Shown: one piece after another, positions 1 to 5,321 of the stretch
Numbering within the stretch: the first letter of the stretch is position 1
Layout of the letters: each line of letters opens with the position of its first letter
Notes under the pieces: generated by a model
The model's database searches: none
Told to the model about the DNA's origin: nothing
Seen by the model: only the letters and a program-made list of their open reading frames with translations
Made by a program: the position numbers and the translations under genes
Assembly: GCA_934359535.1 (NCBI GenBank)
Contig: CAKRLN010000166.1
Span: 1 to 5,321, forward strand
Reading direction: 5' to 3'
Source of the DNA: an uncultured Lachnospiraceae bacterium
GTDB taxonomy: Bacteria; Bacillota; Clostridia; Lachnospirales; Lachnospiraceae
Length of the DNA stretch: 5,321 nt

Positions 1-1128
1 GGATAACACCTCTAAGGCTGCCTCCATAGATACCGGATTTGCATTGTAGCAGTCATCAATTACCGTCATTCCGTTTACGTCAAGAAAGTTCGTTCTTCCC
101 GAAATTGTCTCAACTGACGCAATTCCTGCTGCAATCTCTGAAATGGTAAGTCCTAGCTTTAATCCAGCTGCCGTTGCAGCAAGCGCATTGTATACATTGT
201 GCTCCCCTGCAATCGGAATCTGCGCCACAAAGCTTCCTTCCGGTGTATTAATCTTAGCTTTCATACCCTCAAAGCCAAGATTTTCAATATCGGTTGCATA
301 GATCGATTTTTCTGCCATCGGCTGTCCGTTTTCTGCAAGCTTTGGAGCCTCCCCGATTCCATAAAAGACTGCCGGCTGACCATTTACAACCGTCTTTGTA
401 CAAAGCTTATCATCATCTCCATTTAAAATGGCAATGCCATTTGGTGTCAGATGCTCAAAGCTTTCTGTTTTTGCCTGTAAAATGCCATCTCTGGTATGCA
501 GATTCTCCAGATGGCACAGTCCGATATTCGTGATCACACAGATATCCGGGTTTGCCATCTCAGCAAGGCGGTGCATCTCCCCGAAATCCGAAATTCCCAT
601 CTCAAGCACCGCAGCTTCATGCTCCGCACGGATATTGAAGATCGTAAGTGGAAGCCCGATCTCATTGTTGAAATTTCCCGCGGTCTTTAAAACCTTATAT
701 TTCTGGGAAAGCACCGATGCTATCATCTCTTTTGTACTTGTTTTTCCAACACTTCCGGTAATTCCGACAACTTTGATCCGAAGATGCTCACGGTAAAAAC
801 GCGCAATCTTCTTCATTGCCTCAGTTGTTGAATCCACTAAGATATACGGTCCTGCCGGATTCTTTAAGGCATGCTCGGAAAGCACGGCAAGCGCTCCCTT
901 TTCAAACACATCCGGAATAAATTTATGACCGTCTACCTTTTCGCCCTTGATCGGGATAAAAAGATAATCCTGCTTCACCTGTCTGCTGTCAATCACAGCA
1001 CCTGCAATCGTATCGGATAAGCATTCGGTAGAACCAACATAGGTTCCGCCACAGGCTTCTGCAATATTCCGGAGTGTCATATCCGGCATACGATTCTCGT
1101 TTTTACTTCTATGGTAACATCCAAACAT
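1..1128 (-). CDS. murF: UDP-N-acetylmuramoyl-tripeptide--D-alanyl-D-alanine ligase, C-terminus cut by window edge
   Basis: Cytoplasmic Mur ligase that uses ATP to join D-Ala-D-Ala to UDP-MurNAc-tripeptide, the last soluble step of peptidoglycan precursor synthesis. I translated the minus strand from the ATG at 1128 and found 376 codons with no stop to the edge. Visible signs, in order: an N-terminal substrate domain (about residues 17-100); the ATP P-loop GITGSVGKTSTKE at 122-134; NFNNEIG at 152-158; EMGISDFGEM at 176-185; NIGLCHLE at 201-208; a probable carbamylated lysine, K220, in GILQAKTESF; NGDDD at 236-240; AGEHNVYNALAA from 307; and the C-terminal domain entry with DDCYNANPVSM at 358-368. 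The DD.YNANP signature separates MurF from MurC, MurD and MurE. MurF proteins are usually about 450 residues, so roughly 70-90 are missing beyond position 1. The start is 2 bp after the ddl stop, with GAGGAG inside the end of ddl, so the pair is cotranscribed and probably translationally coupled. Met14 and Met17 are alternative starts closer to the usual family N-terminus but lack a clear ribosome binding site. Confidence 0.95.
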   Translation of the reverse strand, partial: MFGCYHRSKNENRMPDMTLRNIAEACGGTYVGSTECLSDTIAGAVIDSRQVKQDYLFIPIKGEKVDGHKFIPDVFEKGALAVLSEHALKNPAGPYILVDSTTEAMKKIARFYREHLRIKVVGITGSVGKTSTKEMIASVLSQKYKVLKTAGNFNNEIGLPLTIFNIRAEHEAAVLEMGISDFGEMHRLAEMANPDICVITNIGLCHLENLHTRDGILQAKTESFEHLTPNGIAILNGDDDKLCTKTVVNGQPAVFYGIGEAPKLAENGQPMAEKSIYATDIENLGFEGMKAKINTPEGSFVAQIPIAGEHNVYNALAATAAGLKLGLTISEIAAGIASVETISGRTNFLDVNGMTVIDDCYNANPVSMEAALEVLS

Positions 1129-1130
1129 GG

Positions 1131-2186
1131 CTACTCCTCATATTTCTTTAATGATATTGTAATCAGGTGCTCACAAAGCTGATTAAAGTTCACACCGACA
1201 ACGGCTGCCTCCTGTGGAAGAAGGCTTGTCGGAGTCATTCCTGGAAGCGTATTTGCCTCCAGACAGAAAATCTCATTGTTCTCATTTAACAGGAAATCCG
1301 TTCTCGAATACGTAGTAAGTCCAACGCACTCTGCAACCGCTTCGGCATATTTCTGCATCTGCTTTGTCACTTCATCCGGAAGCTCTGCTGGACAGGTCTC
1401 TACAGCACTTCCTGCCTTATATTTATTCTTGTAATCGTAAAATCCCTGAATTGGTGCAATCTCGATAATTGGAAGTGCCTTGCCCTCGATCACGCCGACC
1501 GAGAACTCTCTGCCCTGTACAAATTCTTCAATGACAAGCTCATTTTCCCAGAAAAATGCATCATCGAGCGCTTTTTTAAACGCTTCCTCACTGCGCACGA
1601 TCGTAACACCGATGCTCGAACCGCCACAGCATGGCTTAACAATACATGGAAGGGAAACTGGAAGCTTCGAAAGGTCATCCTCCCTGTTCTCCTTTTTCAT
1701 CGTAATTCCGCCCGGTGTCGGAATCCCATGTGCCTGGAAAAACTGTTTTGCAATGCCCTTGTTCATCGCAATTGCACTGCTTAAATAATCACTTCCGGTA
1801 TAACGGATGCCAAACAGATCAAAGGCTGCCTGGATCTTTCCATTCTCTCCGTTCTCTCCGCGAAGTGCCATAAATACAATGTCTGCCATCTGGCACATAC
1901 GGATCACATTCGGGCCAAAGAAACAATCCGACTGATCCTTCCTTGATGCCTTTACTTTCGCAAGATCCGGTGCCGTCTCCGGGATTCCCTCTACTTTGAC
2001 ACTCACTTCCTCACTCCGGTCAAAAATACCCGTCAGATCCTCTTCTTTATCGCTGTATCCCATAAAAACATCTAGTAAGATAACCCGGTGTCCATTCTCT
2101 CTTAATGCCTTTGAAACCATGTTCCCGGTTACGAAGGAAACATCTCTTTCTGTGCTTAATCCGCCTGCTAATACTACAATATTCAT
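1131..2186 (-). CDS. ddl: D-alanine--D-alanine ligase
   Basis: ATP-grasp ligase that condenses two D-alanines into the dipeptide used by MurF for peptidoglycan; cytoplasmic. It is complete at 351 residues, within the family range of about 300-370. Visible: an N-terminal domain opening LAGGLSTERDVS, with catalytic Glu13; ENGENGKIQAAF at 111-122; ATP-binding KPCCGGSSIGV at 184-194; EEFVQGREFSVGV at 220-232; the omega loop YDYKNKYKAG at 250-259, with Tyr256; and the C-terminal metal and phosphate site with Arg295, Asp297, Glu310, Asn312 and NTLPGMTPTSLLP. The Tyr in the omega loop is typical of true D-Ala-D-Ala ligases rather than VanA-type D-Ala-D-Lac ligases, which have a different loop with a His. 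One oddity: the usual LHG triad reads Leu-Arg-Gly at 108-110. The region at about residues 40-95 is longer than in the E. coli enzymes. The start is supported by AGAGG 7 nt upstream and by the N-terminus matching the family. murF follows 2 bp after the stop. Confidence 0.96.
   Translation of the reverse strand: MNIVVLAGGLSTERDVSFVTGNMVSKALRENGHRVILLDVFMGYSDKEEDLTGIFDRSEEVSVKVEGIPETAPDLAKVKASRKDQSDCFFGPNVIRMCQMADIVFMALRGENGENGKIQAAFDLFGIRYTGSDYLSSAIAMNKGIAKQFFQAHGIPTPGGITMKKENREDDLSKLPVSLPCIVKPCCGGSSIGVTIVRSEEAFKKALDDAFFWENELVIEEFVQGREFSVGVIEGKALPIIEIAPIQGFYDYKNKYKAGSAVETCPAELPDEVTKQMQKYAEAVAECVGLTTYSRTDFLLNENNEIFCLEANTLPGMTPTSLLPQEAAVVGVNFNQLCEHLITISLKKYEE
1134..1139 (-). promoter_or_regulatory. 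Shine-Dalgarno of murF embedded in the 3' end of ddl
   Basis: On the coding strand GAGGAG is followed by TAGCC and then the murF ATG, giving a 5-nt spacing. The six bases are also the last two ddl sense codons (Glu350-Glu351), and the TAG that follows is the ddl stop. This decides the murF start at 1128 over the internal Met14 and Met17 codons and implies that ribosomes finishing ddl can reinitiate on murF. Confidence 0.85.
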
Positions 2187-2193
2187 AGTAACG

Positions 2194-2198
2194 CCTCT
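2194..2198 (-). promoter_or_regulatory. Shine-Dalgarno of ddl
   Basis: The coding strand reads AGAGG followed by the 7-nt spacer CGTTACT and the ddl ATG, in a purine-rich leader (GAAGAAAGAGG). Good spacing supports the ATG at 2186. Confidence 0.8.
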
Positions 2199-2231
2199 TT
2201 CTTCTTATTTTCTCTGATTTTTGCCTTGTTT

Positions 2232-2260
2232 ATTATACTAAATGATTCAGAAAACGGAAA
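2232..2260 (-). promoter_or_regulatory. Probable sigma-A-type promoter of ddl-murF
   Basis: The coding strand has a perfect -10 box TATAAT at 2237-2232. The hexamer at the ideal 17-bp spacing is TTTCCG (2260-2255), a weak match to TTGACA. The predicted transcript starts near 2225, leaving a leader of about 38 nt before the ddl ATG, too short for a classical riboswitch. The promoter lies downstream of the pflA terminator hairpin, so ddl-murF probably forms its own unit. The -10 is convincing; the weak -35 suggests help from upstream DNA or an activator. Confidence 0.65.
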
Positions 2261-2273
2261 CAAGAATTTCTTG
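2261..2273. promoter_or_regulatory. Perfect palindrome next to the ddl -35 region, possible operator
   Basis: CAAGAATTTCTTG is a perfect inverted repeat with 6-bp arms around a single central base, directly abutting the proposed -35 hexamer on its upstream side. The position suits a dimeric regulator. I recognise no specific regulator's consensus, and a short AT-rich palindrome could arise by chance. Confidence 0.25.
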
Positions 2274-2285
2274 ATGATCCGGCAC

Positions 2286-2311
2286 TTTTTGAATACTTTT
2301 CAGCACTTTTT
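2286..2311. repeat. Three helically phased T/A-tracts upstream of the ddl promoter
   Basis: On the plus strand ACTTTTT, ACTTTT and ACTTTTT begin at 2284, 2295 and 2305. The T-runs (2286-2290, 2297-2300, 2307-2311) are centred at 2288, 2298.5 and 2309, a spacing of 10.5 bp, one turn of the helix. The outer two belong to a 9-bp direct repeat GCACTTTTT (2282-2290 and 2303-2311) offset by 21 bp. A-tracts phased this way bend DNA. They lie about 60-85 bp upstream of the predicted start site, so a role in promoter strength or in binding a DNA-bending protein is possible but inferred. Confidence 0.5.
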
Positions 2312-2322
2312 CAAAAGACGTA

Positions 2323-2359
2323 CAAAGGAAGCAGGAGCACAATGCCCCTGCTTCCTTTG
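2323..2359 (-). terminator. Intrinsic-terminator-like hairpin after pflA
   Basis: CAAAGGAAGCAGG at 2323-2335 is perfectly complementary to CCTGCTTCCTTTG at 2347-2359, a 13-bp stem. A GCA/TGC pair inside the loop can extend it after one mismatch. It begins 12 nt after the pflA stop, as expected for the end of the pfl unit. On the coding strand the stem is followed by TACGTCTTTTG, so the T-run is short and displaced. On the plus strand CTTTTTCC follows directly, so the hairpin may also stop antisense transcription. The hairpin is certain from sequence; how efficiently it terminates pfl is less sure. Confidence 0.72.
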
Positions 2360-2371
2360 CTTTTTCCATAT

Positions 2372-3112
2372 TTATCTGGAAATTCCTAAGATCTCTTCTG
2401 CGCGCCCGATCTGCTCCTTTGTCGGAGGATCAACATGTTCCAGCTGATAAGGAATTCCAAGCTCCTTCCATTTAAAAACACCAAGTGTATGATACGGAAG
2501 AATCTCCACGCGCTCCACTGTGGAAAGCGTATCAATAAATTCCCTCAGCCGTGTAAGCTGATCTTTGCCATCTGTGACACCCGGAACAAGTACATGGCGG
2601 ATCCACATTGCCTTGCCATTCTCCGACAGGAAACGTGCCATATCAAGAATATTATCATTTGGCTGTCCCGTAAGCTCCTTATGTCCGTTTGGATCAATGT
2701 GCTTGATATCCAGCATAAAAAGATCGGTATACTTCATCAGTTCTTTGAATTTGCCGAAAAATGGTTCCTCTCTCGTAAAAGGATTACCGGAGGTATCCAG
2801 GCAGGTATTTACGCCTGCCTCCTTTGCCAGCCGGAAGAGCTCCGTCACAAAGTCGATCTGAAGAAGCGCTTCTCCTCCACTGACTGTGATTCCGCCCTTT
2901 TTCTTCCAGTAATTTTTATACCGGAGTGCCTTTTTTAATACCTCCGATGCACTCATCTTCTGACCGCCGTCTGTCTTCGCCCAGGTATCCGGGTTATGGC
3001 AGTATTTGCAGCGCATATTGCAGCCTCTTAGAAAAACAATGTATCGCACACCTGGTCCATCTGCTGAACCGAAACTCTCTACCGAATGAATATTTCCGAA
3101 TACTTCTTCCAT
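2372..3112 (-). CDS. pflA: Pyruvate formate-lyase-activating enzyme (radical SAM)
   Basis: Radical SAM enzyme that uses a [4Fe-4S] cluster, S-adenosylmethionine and an electron donor to abstract hydrogen from the glycyl-radical site of PflB, switching it on; cytoplasmic and oxygen-sensitive. It is complete at 246 residues, the same length as E. coli PflA. The cluster motif CNMRCKYC (CX3CX2C) is at 31-38, with Cys31, Cys35 and Cys38. The SAM-binding GGE is at 79-81 (ITVSGGEAL), DIKHID at 135-140, and RHVLVPGVTD at 172-181. The N-terminus GNIHSVESFGSADGPGVRYIVFLRGC is characteristic of PFL activases and lacks the extra ferredoxin-like cluster domain seen in activases of glycerol, choline or benzylsuccinate-type enzymes, supporting the PFL assignment. 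The start has GGAGG 4 nt upstream. The gene lies 20 bp after the pflB stop, so it is almost certainly in the same operon, and a hairpin follows its stop. Confidence 0.96.
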   Translation of the reverse strand: MEEVFGNIHSVESFGSADGPGVRYIVFLRGCNMRCKYCHNPDTWAKTDGGQKMSASEVLKKALRYKNYWKKKGGITVSGGEALLQIDFVTELFRLAKEAGVNTCLDTSGNPFTREEPFFGKFKELMKYTDLFMLDIKHIDPNGHKELTGQPNDNILDMARFLSENGKAMWIRHVLVPGVTDGKDQLTRLREFIDTLSTVERVEILPYHTLGVFKWKELGIPYQLEHVDPPTKEQIGRAEEILGISR

Positions 3113-3125
3113 GGTCCCTCCGACC
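3113..3125 (-). promoter_or_regulatory. pflA Shine-Dalgarno in the loop of a small hairpin
   Basis: The coding strand between pflB and pflA reads GGTC-GGAGG-GACC and then the pflA ATG. GGTC and GACC are complementary, so the ribosome-binding GGAGG forms the entire 5-nt loop of a 4-bp GC-rich stem. The 3' arm of the stem is the 4-nt spacer to the start codon, shorter than usual. The strong SD fixes the start at 3112. The hairpin may tune pflA translation relative to pflB. Confidence 0.6.
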
Positions 3126-3132
3126 GTATCTG

Positions 3133-5321
3133 CTACATTCTTTCGTGGCAGGTACGTGCGATTACATCAAGCTGCTGCTCTTTTGTTAAATCGATGAATT
3201 TTACTGCATATCCAGAAACACGGATCGTGAAGTTTGCGTACTCTTCCTTCTCCGGATGCTCCATTGCATCGATCAGTTTTTCTTTTCCGAATACATTGAC
3301 ATTCAGGTGATGTGCTCCCTGATCAAAGTATCCGTCCATCACATTTACAAGGTTGTCGATTCTCTCATCCTCATTGTTTCCAAGCGCACCCGGATTAATC
3401 GTCTGTGTATTCGAGATACCATCAAGTGCCCACTCATATGGAAGCTTTGTAAGGGAATTCAAAGAAGCAAGAAGTCCGTTCTGCTCTGCACCGTAGGATG
3501 GGTTTGCTCCCGGTGAAAGCGGCTCCCCTGCTTTACGTCCATCCGGCATAGCTCCGGTTGCTTTACCATAAACAACGTTGGATGTAATTGTCAGGATCGA
3601 TGTGGTAGGCTCTGAATCACGGTAAGTATGATGTTTCTTTAACTTATCCATGAAGGTCTTAAGAAGCCATACACCGATCTCATCTGCACGGTCGTCATCG
3701 TTTCCGTATTTCGGGAAGTCTCCTTCAATCTCAAAGTCTTTTGCAAGGCCGTTCTCATCACGTACAACCTTAACCTTCGCATATTTGATCGCAGAAAGGG
3801 AATCGATTACATGGGAGAATCCTGCAATACCGGTTGCAAAGGTTCTCTTTAAGTCCGTGTCCATAAGAGCAAGCTCTGCTGCTTCATAGTAATATTTATC
3901 ATGCATGTACTGGATCAGATTTAATGTATTTACGTAGATATCAACTAACCAGTCCATCATCTTGTCATATTTTGCCATTACCTCATCATAATCTAAGTAC
4001 TCAGAAGTAATTGGTGTGTAGTTTGGTCCGACCTGCTCACCGGATTTCTCATCCACACCACCGTTGATTGCATACAATAAGCATTTTGCAAGGTTTGCAC
4101 GGGCACCGAAGAACTGCATCTCTTTACCAGTCTGTGTAGCAGATACACAGCAGCAGATTGCATAGTCATCCCCCCATACAGGTTTCATTGCATCATCATT
4201 CTCATACTGGATCGAGCTTGTCTCAATCGAGATTTTAGCCGCGTAATCCTTGAAGGTCTGTGGCAGTCTGGAAGAATAGAATACCGTAAGGTTTGGTTCC
4301 GGAGCTGGTCCCATATTCTCTAAGGTGTGTAAGAAACGGAAGTCTGTCTTTGTAACCATGGAACGTCCGTCCACACCGGTTCCTGCAACATCTAAGGTAG
4401 CCCATACCGGGTCACCGGAGAATAACTGGTTGTAGGAAGGGATACGTGCGAATTTTACCATACGAAGCTTCATGGTAAAGTGGTCAACTAACTCCTGTGC
4501 TTCCTCCTCAGTTAAAATTCCTTTCTCGATATCTCTTTCAATATAAATATCAAGGAAAGTAGAAACACGTCCTACTGACATTGCTGCACCGTTCTGTGTC
4601 TTAATTGCTGCAAGGTATCCAAAGTATAACCACTGGACAGCCTCTTTTGCATTCGTTGCAGGTTTTGAAATATCATAGCCGTAGATCTCTGCAAGCTTCT
4701 TCATATCCTCTAAGCACTTGATCTGCTCAGCGATCTCTTCTCTTAAACGGATTACATCATCCGTCATCTGTCCGCATCCGCAGTTTGCTTTGTCCTTTTT
4801 CTTCTCTGCGATCAGATAATCCAGACCATATAAAGCAACACGGCGGTAATCGCCAACAATACGTCCCCTTCCGTATGTATCTGGCAGACCTGTTAAGATC
4901 TTTGCATGACGCACCTTAAGCATCTCTGGTGTGTATGCATCAAACACTGCTGTGTTATGTGTTTTATGATATTTTGTAAAAATCTCTTTTAATTTCGGGC
5001 TTACCTCATAACCATATGTCTCGCATGCCTGAACAGCCATCTTAACTCCGCCATAAGGCATGAACGCTCTCTTTAAAGGCTTGTCTGTCTGAAGACCAAC
5101 AACCTTCTCAAGCTCCTTTAAGGACTCATCAATATAGCCAGGTCCATAAGCTGTAATTCCAGTTACAACCTCGGTCTCCATGTCAAGGATTCCGCCCTTT
5201 GCACGCTCTTCCTTCTGTAATTTCTGAAGTGCGTCCCAGAGTTTCTCGGTTGCCTCTGTCGGTTCTGCCAAAAAGCTTTCATCTCCATCATATGGAGTGT
5301 AGTTGTCCTGGATGAACTGAC
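3133..5321 (-). CDS. pflB: Formate C-acetyltransferase (pyruvate formate-lyase), N-terminus cut by window edge
   Basis: Glycyl-radical enzyme converting pyruvate and CoA to acetyl-CoA and formate, the main anaerobic route from pyruvate in many fermenters; cytoplasmic. The reading frame stays open to the right edge: 728 residues are visible, beginning [16 protein letters not shown], which matches the region near residue 30 of E. coli PflB (760 residues), so about 15-30 are missing. A TTG at 5271 could look like a start but lies inside the conserved DESFLA segment and is not the real one. Counting visible residues: [23 protein letters not shown] (about 143-165) in the substrate-binding half; the catalytic cysteines within ICCCVSA, with three Cys at 389-391, of which the second and third align with Cys418/Cys419 of E. 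coli; [10 protein letters not shown] just after; and the radical site RVSGYAVKF, with Gly703 (codon 3213-3211). The gene ends TAG at 3133, 20 bp before pflA. The catalytic Cys pair and [17 protein letters not shown] segment favour PFL over diol dehydratase or choline lyase relatives. The promoter is outside the window. Confidence 0.98.
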   Translation of the reverse strand, partial: QFIQDNYTPYDGDESFLAEPTEATEKLWDALQKLQKEERAKGGILDMETEVVTGITAYGPGYIDESLKELEKVVGLQTDKPLKRAFMPYGGVKMAVQACETYGYEVSPKLKEIFTKYHKTHNTAVFDAYTPEMLKVRHAKILTGLPDTYGRGRIVGDYRRVALYGLDYLIAEKKKDKANCGCGQMTDDVIRLREEIAEQIKCLEDMKKLAEIYGYDISKPATNAKEAVQWLYFGYLAAIKTQNGAAMSVGRVSTFLDIYIERDIEKGILTEEEAQELVDHFTMKLRMVKFARIPSYNQLFSGDPVWATLDVAGTGVDGRSMVTKTDFRFLHTLENMGPAPEPNLTVFYSSRLPQTFKDYAAKISIETSSIQYENDDAMKPVWGDDYAICCCVSATQTGKEMQFFGARANLAKCLLYAINGGVDEKSGEQVGPNYTPITSEYLDYDEVMAKYDKMMDWLVDIYVNTLNLIQYMHDKYYYEAAELALMDTDLKRTFATGIAGFSHVIDSLSAIKYAKVKVVRDENGLAKDFEIEGDFPKYGNDDDRADEIGVWLLKTFMDKLKKHHTYRDSEPTTSILTITSNVVYGKATGAMPDGRKAGEPLSPGANPSYGAEQNGLLASLNSLTKLPYEWALDGISNTQTINPGALGNNEDERIDNLVNVMDGYFDQGAHHLNVNVFGKEKLIDAMEHPEKEEYANFTIRVSGYAVKFIDLTKEQQLDVIARTCHERM

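Noticed and set aside
428..796. Plus-strand open frame of 122 codons
   Set aside because: It lies antisense to murF, whose minus-strand frame carries the P-loop and other Mur ligase motifs. The plus-strand peptide has low-complexity Ser/Ile/Pro composition and no recognisable domain.
1480..1788. Plus-strand open frame of 102 codons
   Set aside because: It lies antisense to the ATP-grasp core of ddl. The frame is open because of codon bias in ddl; I saw no ribosome binding site or domain.
1131..2186. Vancomycin-resistance type ligase (VanA/VanC-like)
   Set aside because: The omega loop YDYKNKYKAG with Tyr256 and the neighbouring murF fit a housekeeping D-Ala-D-Ala ligase. No vanH, vanX or vanT neighbours are visible.
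2187..2225. Riboswitch or T-box in the ddl leader
   Set aside because: The predicted leader is only about 38 nt, purine-rich and without stems or T-box or other known motifs.
2225..2264. Inverted repeat CTTGTTT / AAACAAG flanking the ddl promoter
   Set aside because: The 7-bp arms are 26 bp apart in AT-rich DNA and the right arm overlaps the 2261-2273 palindrome. It could be chance, and nothing independent supports it.
2435..2938. Plus-strand open frame of 167 codons
   Set aside because: It lies wholly antisense to pflA. The peptide shows no family features and pflA is unambiguous on the other strand.
5269..5271. TTG as the start codon of pflB
   Set aside because: The frame continues upstream to the edge and encodes [16 protein letters not shown], which matches conserved PFL sequence, so the TTG is an internal Leu codon.

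Overview
The window is a single-direction stretch of core metabolism. All four genes lie on the minus strand, so transcription runs from high to low coordinates, and there is almost no spare DNA. In order of transcription they are pyruvate formate-lyase (pflB, 5' end cut off by the window), its radical-SAM activating enzyme (pflA), D-alanine--D-alanine ligase (ddl), and UDP-MurNAc-tripeptide:D-Ala-D-Ala ligase (murF, 3' end cut off by the window). The proteins, moderate G+C, AGGAG-type ribosome binding sites and glycyl-radical fermentation point to an anaerobic Firmicute. The style of the Ddl (ENGENGKIQAAFDLFGIRYTG) and of the PFL active site ([20 protein letters not shown]) best fits a gut clostridium of the Lachnospiraceae (Roseburia/Agathobacter-like). 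This placement rests on memory of family sequences, not on a search.

Region by region. 5321-3133: pflB, missing only its first few dozen residues. 3132-3113: a 20-bp gap holding the pflA ribosome binding site, which lies in the loop of a small hairpin. 3112-2372: pflA, complete. 2371-2187: the only real intergenic region (185 bp). It holds a 13-bp perfect hairpin that closes the pfl unit, three T-runs (A-tracts on the coding strand) phased at 10.5 bp, a 13-nt palindrome, and a promoter with a perfect TATAAT for the next unit. 2186-1131: ddl, complete. 1128-1: murF, starting 2 bp after the ddl stop and running off the window after 376 codons.

The genes form two functional pairs. PflA installs the glycyl radical on PflB, which splits pyruvate with CoA into acetyl-CoA and formate without oxygen. 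Ddl makes the D-Ala-D-Ala dipeptide and MurF attaches it to the UDP-MurNAc-tripeptide, completing the cytoplasmic pentapeptide precursor of peptidoglycan. The hairpin and promoter between the pairs suggest they are separate transcription units that are simply neighbours.

I see no mobile element, CRISPR array, RNA gene, phage gene or clearly new system. The items worth a second look are small: an Arg in place of the usual motif His in Ddl, phased A-tracts and a palindrome upstream of the ddl promoter, the pflA Shine-Dalgarno in a hairpin loop, a terminator whose better T-run lies on the opposite strand, and an extra Cys beside the PFL catalytic pair.
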